64,000 nt of DNA, taken from positions 2,170,001 through 2,234,000 of the forward strand of contig NZ_CP012264.1 in NCBI RefSeq assembly GCF_001277255.1, given 5' to 3'. The position numbers and the translations under genes are program-made. A model generated the notes under the pieces. The model saw only the letters and a list, made by a program, of their open reading frames with translations. It had not been told where the DNA came from and searched no databases. Position 1 is the stretch's first letter. Each line of letters starts with the position of its first letter. Source of the stretch: Cronobacter condimenti 1330. GTDB taxonomy: Bacteria > Pseudomonadota > Gammaproteobacteria > Enterobacterales > Enterobacteriaceae. Positions 17,748 to 26,607 of the stretch are shown in pieces.

Positions 17748-18440
17748 TTACACGGCGGTGCGTAACGGATCGGTCGCGCCGAAACGCGTGACATCCACCC
17801 AGTTTGCCAGCTCGCGCTGTTCGGCGCGCGGCAGATACGGCAACTCACCTATCAGCGGCGCGGGAAGTTTCTGGCTTAACACATCGATAATTTCCGCATA
17901 GTGCGCAAGCCCCGGGTTTATACGGTTCGCCACCCAACCCACCAGCGGCAGGCCGTCGCTCGCAATCGCCTGAGCGGTTAACAGGGCATGGTTCAGACAC
18001 CCTTCCTGAATGCCAACCACCATCAGAACCGGCAGTTGTTCCTGTACGACCCAGTCGGAAAGCGGACGTAAATCGTTCATCAGGCTACGCCACCCGCCCG
18101 TGCCCTCCACCACCACGTGATCTGCCTGTTCGCTCAGTTGTGCAAGGCCTTTTGACAATAGGGAATAATTGATAGCGCAGCTATGCGCCACGCTGCTTTC
18201 CTCTTCGCTGAAGGCTATCGGGTTAATGGCCTCATACGGCAACGTCAGGGTGGACACGCTTTGCAGCACCAGGGCATCTTTGTTGCGAAGCCCCTCCGGT
18301 GTGGCTTTGCTCCCTTTAGCCACCGGCTTATAGCCCACCACGCGTTTGCCGGTGGCGGCCAGCGCCTGTAACAGGGCGCGGGAAACCACCGTTTTCCCGA
18401 CGGAGGTATCTGTACCGGTAATAAAGACGCGCTTAAGCAT
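17748..18440 (-). CDS. bioD2: Dethiobiotin synthetase paralogue BioD2 (YnfK)
   Basis: ATP-dependent carboligase-fold protein of 230 residues, paralogous to BioD, which makes dethiobiotin from diaminopelargonate and CO2. P-loop FITGTDTSVGKT (residues 5-16), KPVAKGS and the acid-rich VVEGTGGW motif are present. It matches E. coli BioD2 closely. ATG at 18440 is chosen because GGAG lies 6 bp upstream; the ATG at 18452 lacks a ribosome site. It lies downstream of mlc with about 115 bp between, as in E. coli. In E. coli the paralogue is largely redundant with bioD. Confidence 0.93.
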   Translation of the reverse strand: MLKRVFITGTDTSVGKTVVSRALLQALAATGKRVVGYKPVAKGSKATPEGLRNKDALVLQSVSTLTLPYEAINPIAFSEEESSVAHSCAINYSLLSKGLAQLSEQADHVVVEGTGGWRSLMNDLRPLSDWVVQEQLPVLMVVGIQEGCLNHALLTAQAIASDGLPLVGWVANRINPGLAHYAEIIDVLSQKLPAPLIGELPYLPRAEQRELANWVDVTRFGATDPLRTAV

Positions 18441-18555
18441 CGCTGACTCCATCTGCCATTGTATTAAAGAGAATGATCCAGTGGCAAAAGTCTAAAAGAA
18501 GACTTTCAGGGTCAGCTTGAGATAGCGCAATTTTTAGTGGATCAGGGAAAAGTTG

Positions 18556-19773
18556 TCACCCCTGCAACAGGCGAATCAACAACGAACCGTTATACATTGC
18601 GTCTTTAACCAGCGCCGCGCCGGCCATCGTGCCGCGATTGGAGAACTGAGTGCTTTCGACGCTAATATTACGGCTGTAGAGAGGCAGCGACTGCTGGTGG
18701 ATAGATTCCGCTATCGCCGGGAACAGAATATCTGACGCCCGGTTGAGCGGCGAACCAATCAGAATTTTTTGCGGATTAAACAGATTCACCATAATGGCGA
18801 GGATGCGCCCGACATTCGTCCCAACCCCGAGAATAATGTCGCGCGCCAGGCGATCGCCTGCCAGCGCTGCATCGCACAGCGAGGCCACGCCAAGCGGCTG
18901 TTCGTGCAGCATCGAGCCCATCGACTGATTCATGCGCTGTTGAGCAAGCTCCAGCACACTGTCAATACTGGCTATCGTCTCAAGGCAGCCGTGGTTGCCG
19001 CAGTAGCAACGCTTGCCGTAAGGGTCGACCTGCGTGTGACCAATCTCCACCAGACTGCTGCTGCCCGCGTGGAGCAGGCGACCATCGGTGATAACGCCTG
19101 CGCCAACGTTATGATCAATCACGACCTGAATCACATCGCGCGCGCCGCGCGAGGCGCCAAACAGCGATTCCGCCATCGTCCAGGCGCTGATATCGTGCTG
19201 TACAAATACCGGCACGCCGGTATGGGTTTCCAGCGCAACGCCGAGCGGCATATCGAGAACATCGTAAAACGGCATCTGGCGCACCAGCCCGTGTTCGGTA
19301 TCAATAATGCCCGGCAGCGTAATGGCGATAGCGGTGAGTCTTTCCAGCTGACGCTGGTGACGAATAAAAAAGCGATCGATGTGGTCAATAATTCGATCAA
19401 GCAGCGGGCGTTCTTCTTTCAGCGGCAGGTCGAGCTGCTCTTCTACCACCAGTTTACTGCTAAGATCGCGAAGCGCGAGGTTGATTTCGCCACGGTTGAT
19501 ACGCACCGAAAGATAGTGCCAGGCGTCGGTTTCCACCGCGAGCCCCACCGCCGGACGCCCACGGCTGCCCGGCTCCTGGATTTCCGTCTCCTGCACCAGA
19601 TGCGCTTCGAGCATTTCGCGCACGATTTTTGTAATACTGGCAGGAGCGAGCTGCGCCAGTCTGGAAAGATCGATACGTGACACCGGGCCAAGCTGATCAA
19701 TCAGGCGATACACTGCGCCTGCGTTGGTCTGTTTTATCTGATCGATATGGCCCGGTTGACTATCAGCAACCAC
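18556..19773 (-). CDS. mlc: Global carbohydrate repressor Mlc
   Basis: ROK-family repressor of 405 residues, also called DgsA or MakeLargeColonies. It represses ptsG, ptsHI, manXYZ and other PTS genes, and is released when unphosphorylated EIICB-Glc sequesters it at the membrane. The N-terminal winged helix is at about residues 10-75 (IDLSRLAQLAPASITKIV). The zinc site GHTQVDPYGKRCYCGNHGC is present, and the C-terminal helix ends NGSLLIRLLQG. Nearly identical to E. coli Mlc apart from a slight shortening near MPFYDVLDMP. Start ATG 19773 has GGGAG upstream. Confidence 0.96.
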   Translation of the reverse strand: MVADSQPGHIDQIKQTNAGAVYRLIDQLGPVSRIDLSRLAQLAPASITKIVREMLEAHLVQETEIQEPGSRGRPAVGLAVETDAWHYLSVRINRGEINLALRDLSSKLVVEEQLDLPLKEERPLLDRIIDHIDRFFIRHQRQLERLTAIAITLPGIIDTEHGLVRQMPFYDVLDMPLGVALETHTGVPVFVQHDISAWTMAESLFGASRGARDVIQVVIDHNVGAGVITDGRLLHAGSSSLVEIGHTQVDPYGKRCYCGNHGCLETIASIDSVLELAQQRMNQSMGSMLHEQPLGVASLCDAALAGDRLARDIILGVGTNVGRILAIMVNLFNPQKILIGSPLNRASDILFPAIAESIHQQSLPLYSRNISVESTQFSNRGTMAGAALVKDAMYNGSLLIRLLQG

Positions 19774-19879
19774 GTCTCACTCCCTTATTTTCGCGCTTCG
19801 AAATAAACATTCGGCTATGGTGAAGCACTTCGCCAGGGCGCGTCAAATTTTTACTTAGCCTTGTGATTTACTGCACATT

Positions 19880-20800
19880 TTAGCGGGGTTCCAGGGCCGT
19901 TTCCGCCTGCCCTGGCGCATCCAGAAGTTGAGAAATGAAACGCTGTGCCGCTGCGCTCTGTTCACGGTGACGTGCCCAGACCAGCCACATCTCTGAAATG
20001 GCGTCCGGTTCGCGCAGTTTCACCCAGCGCATCTCTTCAAGCCGCACGCGCTGAAAGGACGCTGGCAGAATCGACACCCCAAGCCCGGCCGCGACAAGCC
20101 CGATAATCGTCATCGCCTCGCCCACCTCCTGCGTGATGCGCGGCTGCACGCCGTAGCGATGCAGAAGCCCGAGAATATCGTCATACAGGCCGGTGCCGAC
20201 GTGTGGGTCGAAAAAGACGAACGGCTCGCCCGCCAGCTCACTCAGCGACACGGCTTCGCACGCAGCGAGCGGGTGATCGCACGGGATGAGCGCCAGCAGC
20301 GGCTCGCGCAACACCAGTTGCCAGGCGAGCGTCTCCGGCAGCGGCGTATTACGCATCAGCCCTACATCGAGCCGCCCTTCCGTCAGTGGCGCTATCTGAG
20401 CGCGGGTATTGATCTCAAGGGTCTGTAAATGCACATCCGGATAACGGCGACGAAACACCGACAACGTATCGGAAATGGCGCGGATAAACGGGGCCGACGA
20501 GGTAAAGCCGATGCGCAGTTCGCCGGTTTCTCCGTGATGCAGCCTTGCGGCCCGCACCGCCGCCGCCTCGACCTCGCTTAAAATCTGGCGGCTGTCGGCG
20601 AGAAACTGCCTGCCCGCCGCCGTGAGGCTGACGCTGCGGTTGGTGCGGGCCAGTAACCGCGCGCCGGTTTGCGCCTCCAGCGCCTGGATCTGCTGGCTTA
20701 GCGGGGGTTGTGAGATATTCAGCCGGGCGGCGGCACGGCCAAAATGCAGCTCTTCAGCCACGGCGACAAAATAGCGCAAATGACGCAGTTCTATATTCAT
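19880..20800 (-). CDS. ynfL: LysR-type regulator YnfL
   Basis: LysR-family regulator of 306 residues. N-terminal helix-turn-helix in MNIELRHLRYFVAVAEELHF...LNISQPPLSQQIQALE. The effector-binding domain (about 90-300) includes ELRIGFTSSAPFIRA and DPHVGTGLYDDILGL. It matches E. coli YnfL with a slightly longer C-terminus. It is divergent from ynfM across a 120-bp AT-rich gap, the usual position for a LysR protein that controls its neighbour. The co-inducer is unknown. Confidence 0.93.
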   Translation of the reverse strand: MNIELRHLRYFVAVAEELHFGRAAARLNISQPPLSQQIQALEAQTGARLLARTNRSVSLTAAGRQFLADSRQILSEVEAAAVRAARLHHGETGELRIGFTSSAPFIRAISDTLSVFRRRYPDVHLQTLEINTRAQIAPLTEGRLDVGLMRNTPLPETLAWQLVLREPLLALIPCDHPLAACEAVSLSELAGEPFVFFDPHVGTGLYDDILGLLHRYGVQPRITQEVGEAMTIIGLVAAGLGVSILPASFQRVRLEEMRWVKLREPDAISEMWLVWARHREQSAAAQRFISQLLDAPGQAETALEPR

Positions 20801-20920
20801 ATTTAATTCATATCATTTGAGATTATTAATATATTAGACAGATGATTCGCCGCTTTCTACTCTTCGTGTGTGCCTTACCCGTCGGCCAACAATCGCGGGG
20901 ATGTTAAGTAAGGATCTGCT

Positions 20921-22171
20921 GTGAGTCGTACCACTTCCGTCAGCGCCGCGCCGGCGCAGGCTGCTGACGATGCTGTTATTGCCGCGCCGGCGACATATAT
21001 CAAACGCGGCACGCCCGCTTTCATGCGCGTAACCCTCGCGCTTTTCTCCGCAGGTCTTGCGACGTTCGCCCTGCTCTATTGCGTACAACCGATCCTGCCG
21101 GTGCTGTCACAGGAGTTCGGCATCACGCCCGCCGCCAGCAGTATTTCGCTGTCGGTCGCGACCGTCATGCTCGCGGTCGGTTTACTCTTTACCGGGCCCG
21201 TTTCCGACGCCATCGGGCGGAAAAACGTGATGGTCACCTCGCTGCTGCTGGCTTCTGTCTGCACCCTGCTTGCCACCATGATGCACAGCTGGCACGGCAT
21301 TCTGCTGATGCGCGCGTTGATTGGGCTTTCGCTAAGCGGCGTGGCGGCAGTCGGTATGACCTATCTTTCAGAAGAGATCCACCCAAGCGTTGTCGCGTTT
21401 TCGATGGGGCTTTACATCAGCGGCAACTCCATCGGCGGCATGAGCGGCCGCCTGCTGAGCGGTGTGATCACAGATTTCACCAGCTGGCGCGTGGCAATGG
21501 CTGTTATTGGCTGTTTCGCGCTGGCGGCCGCGCTGATGTTCTGGAAGATCCTGCCCGCCTCGCGCCATTTTCGCGCCTCTTCACTGCGCCCGCGCACGCT
21601 GTTGATTAACTTCCGTCTGCACTGGCGCGACGACGGGCTGCCGCTGCTGTTCGCCGAAGGCTTTCTGCTGATGGGCGCGTTCGTTACGCTGTTTAACTAT
21701 ATCGGCTACCGCCTGATGCTTACGCCCTGGCATTTGAGCCAGGCAGCGGTTGGCCTGCTGTCGGTTGCCTACCTCACCGGCACCTGGAGCTCGCCAAAAG
21801 CAGGCGCGATGACCGCGCGATTCGGGCGCGGCCCGGTCATGCTCGGCTTTACCGCCATGATGCTGTGCGGGCTGCTGCTGACGCTGCTCTCGTCGCTGTG
21901 GTTGATTTTCGCAGGTATGTTGCTTTTCTCCGCCGGGTTCTTCGCCGCGCATTCCGTCGCCAGTAGCTGGATTGGCCCCCGGGCGCGGCGCGCCAAAGGC
22001 CAGGCCTCGTCACTCTATCTTTTCAGCTATTACTTAGGCTCAAGCGTTGCGGGCACGCTCGGCGGGCTGTTCTGGCATCGCTTCGGCTGGAACGGCGTGG
22101 GCGGGTTTATCGCCCTGCTGCTGGTGCTGGCGCTGCTGGTGGGTAACCGACTGCACCATCGCGTCCGGTAA
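20921..22171 (+). CDS. ynfM: MFS exporter YnfM
   Basis: 12-helix MFS protein of 416 residues, the DHA1-type drug/metabolite exporter YnfM. It starts at GTG (20921) with AAGGA about 9 bp upstream. The start is supported by MSRTTSVSAAP matching the E. coli N-terminus. Motif A GPVSDAIGRKNVMV is after helix 2. It is highly similar to E. coli YnfM throughout (YCVQPILPVLSQEFG, GLYISGNSIGGMSGRLLSG). Likely regulated by the divergent ynfL. E. coli YnfM has been proposed to export small aromatic or amine compounds; substrate unproven. Confidence 0.93.
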   Translation: MSRTTSVSAAPAQAADDAVIAAPATYIKRGTPAFMRVTLALFSAGLATFALLYCVQPILPVLSQEFGITPAASSISLSVATVMLAVGLLFTGPVSDAIGRKNVMVTSLLLASVCTLLATMMHSWHGILLMRALIGLSLSGVAAVGMTYLSEEIHPSVVAFSMGLYISGNSIGGMSGRLLSGVITDFTSWRVAMAVIGCFALAAALMFWKILPASRHFRASSLRPRTLLINFRLHWRDDGLPLLFAEGFLLMGAFVTLFNYIGYRLMLTPWHLSQAAVGLLSVAYLTGTWSSPKAGAMTARFGRGPVMLGFTAMMLCGLLLTLLSSLWLIFAGMLLFSAGFFAAHSVASSWIGPRARRAKGQASSLYLFSYYLGSSVAGTLGGLFWHRFGWNGVGGFIALLLVLALLVGNRLHHRVR

Positions 22172-22244
22172 TCGGCGCGCAGGCCTCGTGTTTCGTCAGG
22201 GTTAATGCTACCTTTTCAGCTTGCCGACAACGTCACGAGGCCTT

Positions 22245-23729
22245 ATGGAAAACAAAAATTATCAACAGCTTAGCCGCACGTTCCTGCGGCTCTCCCGCTT
22301 CTCTCATCTCTCGGCTATCGCGAGCTGGGATATGTTCGCCATGATGCCGCCAGGCGGCAGCCACGCGCGCGGCGAAGCCCTCGCCGAACTGAGCGTACTA
22401 CAGCATCAGATCCTGACGGATAAAAACATGGCCGAGTGGCTACGCGGTGCCGAGCAGGAAGATCTTAACGATCTTGAACAGGCGAACCTGCGCGAAATGC
22501 AACGCCATTATCAGCAAGCGGCGCTGCTGCCAGCGTCACTGGTCGAAGCCAAATCGCTCGCCGGCAGCCGTTGTGAACACGCCTGGCGCAGCCAGCGCCC
22601 GGCCAACGACTGGGACGGTTTCTCGGAAAACCTGAAAGAAGTGGTCAGACTAAGCCGTGAAGAAGCCGCCATCCGCGCCGGGGCGAAAGGCTGCTCGCGT
22701 TATGACGCGCTGCTTGATCTTTTTGAACCCGACATGACCAGCGCCCGTCTTGATACGCTGTTTGGCGATCTGCGCGGCTGGCTGCCGGATCTCCTCGCCC
22801 GCGCGGTGGAAAAACAGCAGCGCACTCCGCTGACCGCCCCACAAGGGCCATTCCCGGTTGCGAAACAGCGCGAGTTGGGCCTTGAGGCCATGCGTCTGCT
22901 CGGGTTTGATTTTGACGGTGGCCGCCTGGATGTCAGCGCGCACCCGTTCTGCGGCGGTGTGCCGGAAGATGTGCGTATTACCACGCGTTATGACGAAAAC
23001 GAGCTTTTCAGCGCGCTGTTTGGCGTTATCCATGAAACCGGCCACGCCCGCTATGAACAAAACCTGCCGCGCGAATGGCCGGGCCAGCCGGTGCAGCTTG
23101 CGCGCTCAACGGCTATCCACGAATCCCAGAGCCTGTTTTTTGAAATGCAGCTCGGGCGCAGCCGCCCGTTCCTGAAACTGCTGCTGCCGCAGGTCGTGGC
23201 GCGTTTCGGGATGCAGCCCGCGCTTGAGGAAGAGAACTACCTCGCCTGGAACCAGCGCGTGAAGCCAGGTTTCATTCGTGTGGACGCTGACGAAGTCAGC
23301 TATCCGGCACACGTCGTGCTGCGCTATGAGATTGAGCGCGCGCTTATCGATGGCGATATTGAGGTTGAAGATATTCCGGCGCTGTGGGATGAAAAAATGC
23401 AGCGCTGGCTTGGGCTTTCCACGGTTGGCAATTACCGCGACGGCTGCATGCAGGATATCCACTGGACCGATGGCGGTTTCGGCTACTTCCCCTCTTACAC
23501 GCTTGGCGCGATGTATGCCGCACAGCTTTTTCAGGCCGCACGCAAGGCGCTGCCGAACCTCGACGCCGCCATTGCTGAAGGCGACCTGCGCGCGCTGTTC
23601 GACTGGCTGCGCCAGTCGGTGTGGCAGCACGGCAGCCGCTTTAGCACCTCGCAGCTGTTGATTAACGCTACCGGTGAAGATCTCAACCCGCGCCACTTCC
23701 AGGCACATCTTACTGAGCGTTATCTGTAA
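22245..23729 (+). CDS. M32 family metallocarboxypeptidase
   Basis: Carboxypeptidase Taq-type (M32) enzyme of 494 residues, predicted cytoplasmic, removing C-terminal amino acids with a metal ion. The metal site HETGH is at residues 263-267 (VIHETGHARYEQ), followed by AIHESQSLFFEMQLG, where the third ligand glutamate lies, and YPAHVVLRYEIERAL. ATG 22245 is preceded by GAGG; an upstream ATG at 22221 lacks a site. K-12 has no copy at this position. There E. coli carries asr, which is absent here, so this is a lineage-specific gene between ynfM and ydgU. Confidence 0.9.
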   Translation: MENKNYQQLSRTFLRLSRFSHLSAIASWDMFAMMPPGGSHARGEALAELSVLQHQILTDKNMAEWLRGAEQEDLNDLEQANLREMQRHYQQAALLPASLVEAKSLAGSRCEHAWRSQRPANDWDGFSENLKEVVRLSREEAAIRAGAKGCSRYDALLDLFEPDMTSARLDTLFGDLRGWLPDLLARAVEKQQRTPLTAPQGPFPVAKQRELGLEAMRLLGFDFDGGRLDVSAHPFCGGVPEDVRITTRYDENELFSALFGVIHETGHARYEQNLPREWPGQPVQLARSTAIHESQSLFFEMQLGRSRPFLKLLLPQVVARFGMQPALEEENYLAWNQRVKPGFIRVDADEVSYPAHVVLRYEIERALIDGDIEVEDIPALWDEKMQRWLGLSTVGNYRDGCMQDIHWTDGGFGYFPSYTLGAMYAAQLFQAARKALPNLDAAIAEGDLRALFDWLRQSVWQHGSRFSTSQLLINATGEDLNPRHFQAHLTERYL

Positions 23730-23743
23730 CGCCGCCTTCCTGT

Positions 23744-23764
23744 CGCCGGGCCATGCGCCCGGCG
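23744..23764 (+). terminator. Hairpin after the M32 peptidase gene
   Basis: CGCCGGGC-CATGC-GCCCGGCG, a perfect 8-bp stem 15 bp after the stop codon. It is followed only by TTGT, so it is a weak terminator or 3'-end stabiliser. Confidence 0.5.
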
Positions 23765-23941
23765 TTGTACATTCCGTTACACGCCGATACTAATCACCTA
23801 CGGACGTCTCCCCCGCTGCGCCGTTATAGTTTTGTCACGCCCCGCCGTTTTTTCTTCGTCGCTTTTGTCAGGCCTGCGCGCTCAGGCACGCACGTTGCCG
23901 TTTGCGCCGGACGCGCGGGCCGCGGTTTCCGGAGGCCCGAC

Positions 23942-24022
23942 ATGATCCGCCGTTATCAGTTCGAGATAATCCTGACGCTACTGCTGCTGTGCGGCGCGCT
24001 GACGGCCTTTTTTTACTGGTGA
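23942..24022 (+). CDS. ydgU: 26-residue single-helix membrane protein (YdgU-like)
   Basis: A tiny ORF encoding MIRRYQFEIILTLLLLCGAL TAFFYW (shown in two parts): a basic N-terminus and one hydrophobic helix. GGAGG is placed ideally 7 bp before the ATG, which is strong support for translation. The size, topology and position just before ydgD match the small E. coli membrane protein YdgU; the sequence match is from memory and less certain. Function unknown. Confidence 0.65.
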   Translation: MIRRYQFEIILTLLLLCGALTAFFYW

Positions 24023-24125
24023 ACCACGCTAGCACGCTGATTTTATTCTCACTTTGCTCGCGTCACGTCTATAGTTACCTCACAGGGTTACTTTAATAAT
24101 CATAATTGCCCCACCAGAGAGTGAT

Positions 24126-24947
24126 ATGCGCAAAACCGTTTTCTTGTTACTGGGATCGCTATTATTACCTGCTTTTATTACGCACGCCGATGAGGGCGAT
24201 GACGCCTCAGAAGCCGCCAGCGAGGTGCAAACCCTCTTTTTTGGCCATGACGACCGCACGCCCGTGCCGGATCCGGCCTCTTCCCCGTGGGACGCTATTG
24301 GCCAGCTCGAAACCGAGAGCGGCAATTTATGCACGGCCACGCTTATCTCCCCGCATCTGGCGCTAACCGCTGGCCACTGTCTGCTGACGCCGCCGGACGG
24401 CACGCCGGATCGCCCCGTGGCGCTGCGCTTTGTCTCGCAAAAGGGAAAGTGGCGTTATGAAATTCACAGCATTGAAGGACGCGTTGCGCCGTCGCTTGGC
24501 CGCAAGCTAAAGCCGGATGGCGATGGCTGGATTGTGCCGTCTTCTGCCGCACCCGAAGATTTTGGGCTGATTATTCTGCGCAACCCGCCATCCGGCCTGA
24601 CGCCGCTGCCGCTGTTTGAAGGCGACCGCGCGGCGCTGTCCCGCGCGCTGAAGGCCACAGGCCGTCGCGTTACGCAGTCGGGCTATCCGGAAGATCATCT
24701 CGATGCGCTCTACAGCCATCAGGATTGCCTTATTACCGGCTGGGCGCAGCATGCTGTGCTGGCGCACCAGTGCGACACGCTGCCAGGCGACAGCGGTTCG
24801 CCACTCATGCTGCGCACCGACAGTGGCTGGCAGTTAATTGGCGTGCAAAGCTCGGCACCCGCCGCCAAAGACCGCTGGCGCGCCGATAACCGCGCGATTT
24901 CGGTGACCGGTTTTCGCGAGCGCCTCGAAGCGCTGGCAGACGAATAA
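24126..24947 (+). CDS. ydgD: Secreted trypsin-like serine protease YdgD
   Basis: Chymotrypsin-fold (S1) protease of 273 residues with a signal peptide (KTVFLLLGSLLLPAFITHA). The catalytic triad is visible: His in LTAGHC, Asp in APEDFGLI and Ser in LPGDSGSP. Cysteines around His and Ser (LCTATLISPHLALTAGHC, QDCLI, HQCDTLPGDSGSP) suggest disulfides, fitting a periplasmic location. It matches E. coli YdgD; natural substrates are unknown. GAGAG precedes the ATG. It ends in a strong terminator shared with the convergent mdtJI. Confidence 0.92.
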   Translation: MRKTVFLLLGSLLLPAFITHADEGDDASEAASEVQTLFFGHDDRTPVPDPASSPWDAIGQLETESGNLCTATLISPHLALTAGHCLLTPPDGTPDRPVALRFVSQKGKWRYEIHSIEGRVAPSLGRKLKPDGDGWIVPSSAAPEDFGLIILRNPPSGLTPLPLFEGDRAALSRALKATGRRVTQSGYPEDHLDALYSHQDCLITGWAQHAVLAHQCDTLPGDSGSPLMLRTDSGWQLIGVQSSAPAAKDRWRADNRAISVTGFRERLEALADE

Positions 24948-24972
24948 AAAAGGGGCGCCGAGCGCCCCTTTT
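24946..24972. terminator. Bidirectional terminator between ydgD and mdtI
   Basis: GGGGCGC-CGA-GCGCCCC stem flanked by an A run and a T run; it serves ydgD (+) and mdtJI (-). Confidence 0.88.
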
Positions 24973-24984
24973 CTCTGTCCGGCC

Positions 24985-25314
24985 TTACGCCAGTTTGATA
25001 ATCACCATGCCCACCAGCAGCAAAACAAGCCCTGCCCAGCCTTTGCGGTTAAGGCGCTGGCCGAACATTATCCAGCCTGCCGCCACGGTGGCGGCTATTC
25101 CAAACCCGCCCCACAGCGCATACGCGACCGCCAGAGCAATACCTTTCACCGCCTGACCGAGCGCGCTGAACGCGCAAAGCACCGCCGCAAGCGACGCCAC
25201 GCCATACAGCGGGCGACGGAAACCGTCTGAATATTTCAGCCAGATATTGGCGATAATTTCGAGGCCTATCGCGAGCAGCAGCCAGAGAATATGCTGTAAC
25301 TCAACCTGCGACAT
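24985..25314 (-). CDS. mdtI: Spermidine export SMR subunit MdtI
   Basis: Four-helix small multidrug resistance protein of 109 residues. The conserved glutamate of SMR proteins is in helix 1 (AIGLEIIANIWLKYSDGF), and VAYALWGGFGIAATVAAGW and QRLNRKGWAGLVLLL match E. coli MdtI. It works as a heteromer with MdtJ to export spermidine. Its start overlaps the end of mdtJ by 14 bp, so the two are coupled. Confidence 0.95.
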   Translation of the reverse strand: MSQVELQHILWLLLAIGLEIIANIWLKYSDGFRRPLYGVASLAAVLCAFSALGQAVKGIALAVAYALWGGFGIAATVAAGWIMFGQRLNRKGWAGLVLLLVGMVIIKLA

Positions 25315-25660
25315 GACGCACCTCCGGTTTATGGCTCTGGGTGTGGGTGCCGGTTTTAATCAGTAAAATGCCGGCAATCAGCACCAGTAACCCCAGGCTT
25401 TTTTGCAGCGTCAGGGTTTCATCAAACAGCAGCACGCTAAAAAGCGTAATTAAGATAATCCCAACACCTTCCCACAAGGCATACGCCACACCCAGCGCAA
25501 TACGCTTAACAGAAAAACAAAGAAAAATATAAGAAAGGGAAATCATCACCAGCATTAAAATAAATCCGACGGGGCCACCGCCCACGCTTGCCCATTTTAA
25601 TGACAGCGTTCCGGTAATTTCGGCGATAATCGCCAGAGCTAATAAAATCCAGTAAAGCAT
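25301..25660 (-). CDS. mdtJ: Spermidine export SMR subunit MdtJ
   Basis: Four-helix SMR protein of 119 residues: MLYWILLALAIIAEITGTLS with the essential Glu in helix 1, then AYALWEGVGIILITLFS. ATG at 25660 (GGAGAG upstream) is the family start; a long upstream extension to 25903 is not coding-like. With MdtI it exports spermidine. In E. coli, mdtJI is induced by spermidine and repressed by H-NS. The 509 bp upstream are AT-rich and contain several dyads. Confidence 0.94.
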   Translation of the reverse strand: MLYWILLALAIIAEITGTLSLKWASVGGGPVGFILMLVMISLSYIFLCFSVKRIALGVAYALWEGVGIILITLFSVLLFDETLTLQKSLGLLVLIAGILLIKTGTHTQSHKPEVRHVAG

Positions 25661-26169
25661 GGTCTCTCTCCTGCCTGAAAAAAAATAAACAGGCATACCT
25701 GATGGCGCGTTAATACGCATCACGAAAACGACAAATAGCAGCAGGCGCGCAAAGACGGCCCGAGTCGAAATAAAAAGAGAGAAACTGACTACAGCGCGTT
25801 GCGCCAGTGTTGTTCGCCGCAGGCGAAAACAGCAGGGAAAGGTGTAGAGAAAACGTAAAACGATGAAATAAAGCGGTTGAACAGGTTGTCCATAATCATT
25901 CAATTTATCCGCGGTCTTGCTTCTCGTCGTTGCGGAAAAAAATGTCCTCGGTAGTCAAACACACCGGAATTAAACCATGCCGTCAGGTTTTTCTCAACCC
26001 ATTTACACGACTTTACCGGCAAACTTTAACGTTTTACTCCGGTAAAAACAGCGCCTTAATTTATAGTCCTGATTAATTAATCACGACAGCAGATTAATTA
26101 ATCATTAGCTGCCTGTGTATTTTCACGATATGCTATTTTCTTACATTAAGTTAACAAGGAAGTATCAGG
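25661..26169. other. 509-bp AT-rich divergent promoter region, mdtJ / ASCH gene
   Basis: No gene is supported here. Inverted repeats include TTTACCGG (26012-26019) with CCGGTAAA (26039-26046), and two identical palindromes described separately. The AT-rich composition fits H-NS control, which is known for E. coli mdtJI. Confidence 0.5.
26071..26103. promoter_or_regulatory. Twin 12-bp palindromes GATTAATTAATC
   Basis: Two identical perfect palindromes lie at 26071-26082 and 26092-26103. They are exactly 21 bp apart start to start, two helical turns, so bound dimers would sit on the same face of the DNA. The second ends 66 bp before the ASCH start. The cognate regulator is unknown. Confidence 0.5.
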
Positions 26170-26607
26170 ATGACCTTAGACGAACTGCAACAGAAATATT
26201 CCGGTGCGCGTGCCTGGGGCTTTGGCGATTCACCGCACATGGCGGACGAGCTGGGCGCGCTGGTGGCGCACGGTGTCAAACGCGCGACATGCAGCGATTA
26301 CCACGCCTGGCGGCAGGATGCCGAGCCAACCCTGCCGGGGGATTACCATATCATCCTCAACGGCGCGGGCGAACCGCTGTGCGTGATCCGCACCCATACG
26401 CTGCGCCTGGTGAAATTCTGCGATGTGACCGCCCCACTCGCAGCGCTGGAGGGTGAAGGCGATTTAAGCCTTGAGTACTGGCGGAATGAACATGAGGCAT
26501 TTTTTACTCGCGCCGGCTGTTTTGCACCCGATATGGCCTTGATGTTCGAGGAGTTCGAGCTGGTGGAGCGGTGCCTCACCACACACTCGCGCGCGGCAGT
26601 TCGCTAA
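26170..26607 (+). CDS. ASCH-domain protein
   Basis: A 145-residue cytoplasmic protein of the ASCH superfamily (PUA-like fold, proposed RNA binding; related E. coli YqfB is an amidohydrolase). Typical features are the N-terminal FGDSPHMADELGALVAHGVKRAT, read as FGDSPHMADELG and HGVKRATCS, then LPGDYHIILNGAGEPLCVIRT, read as LPGDYHIILNG and EPLCVIRT, and the final EGEGDLSLEYWRNEHEAFF. AAGGAAG precedes the ATG. The last 32 bp overlap the 3' end of umuC on the other strand. Actual activity is not known. Confidence 0.82.
   Translation: MTLDELQQKYSGARAWGFGDSPHMADELGALVAHGVKRATCSDYHAWRQDAEPTLPGDYHIILNGAGEPLCVIRTHTLRLVKFCDVTAPLAALEGEGDLSLEYWRNEHEAFFTRAGCFAPDMALMFEEFELVERCLTTHSRAAVR

Noticed and set aside
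23753..24022. 89-codon frame starting at 23753
   Set aside because: Its upstream part has no ribosome site and crosses a terminator-like hairpin. Only the last 26 codons, from 23942 behind GGAGG, look like a gene.
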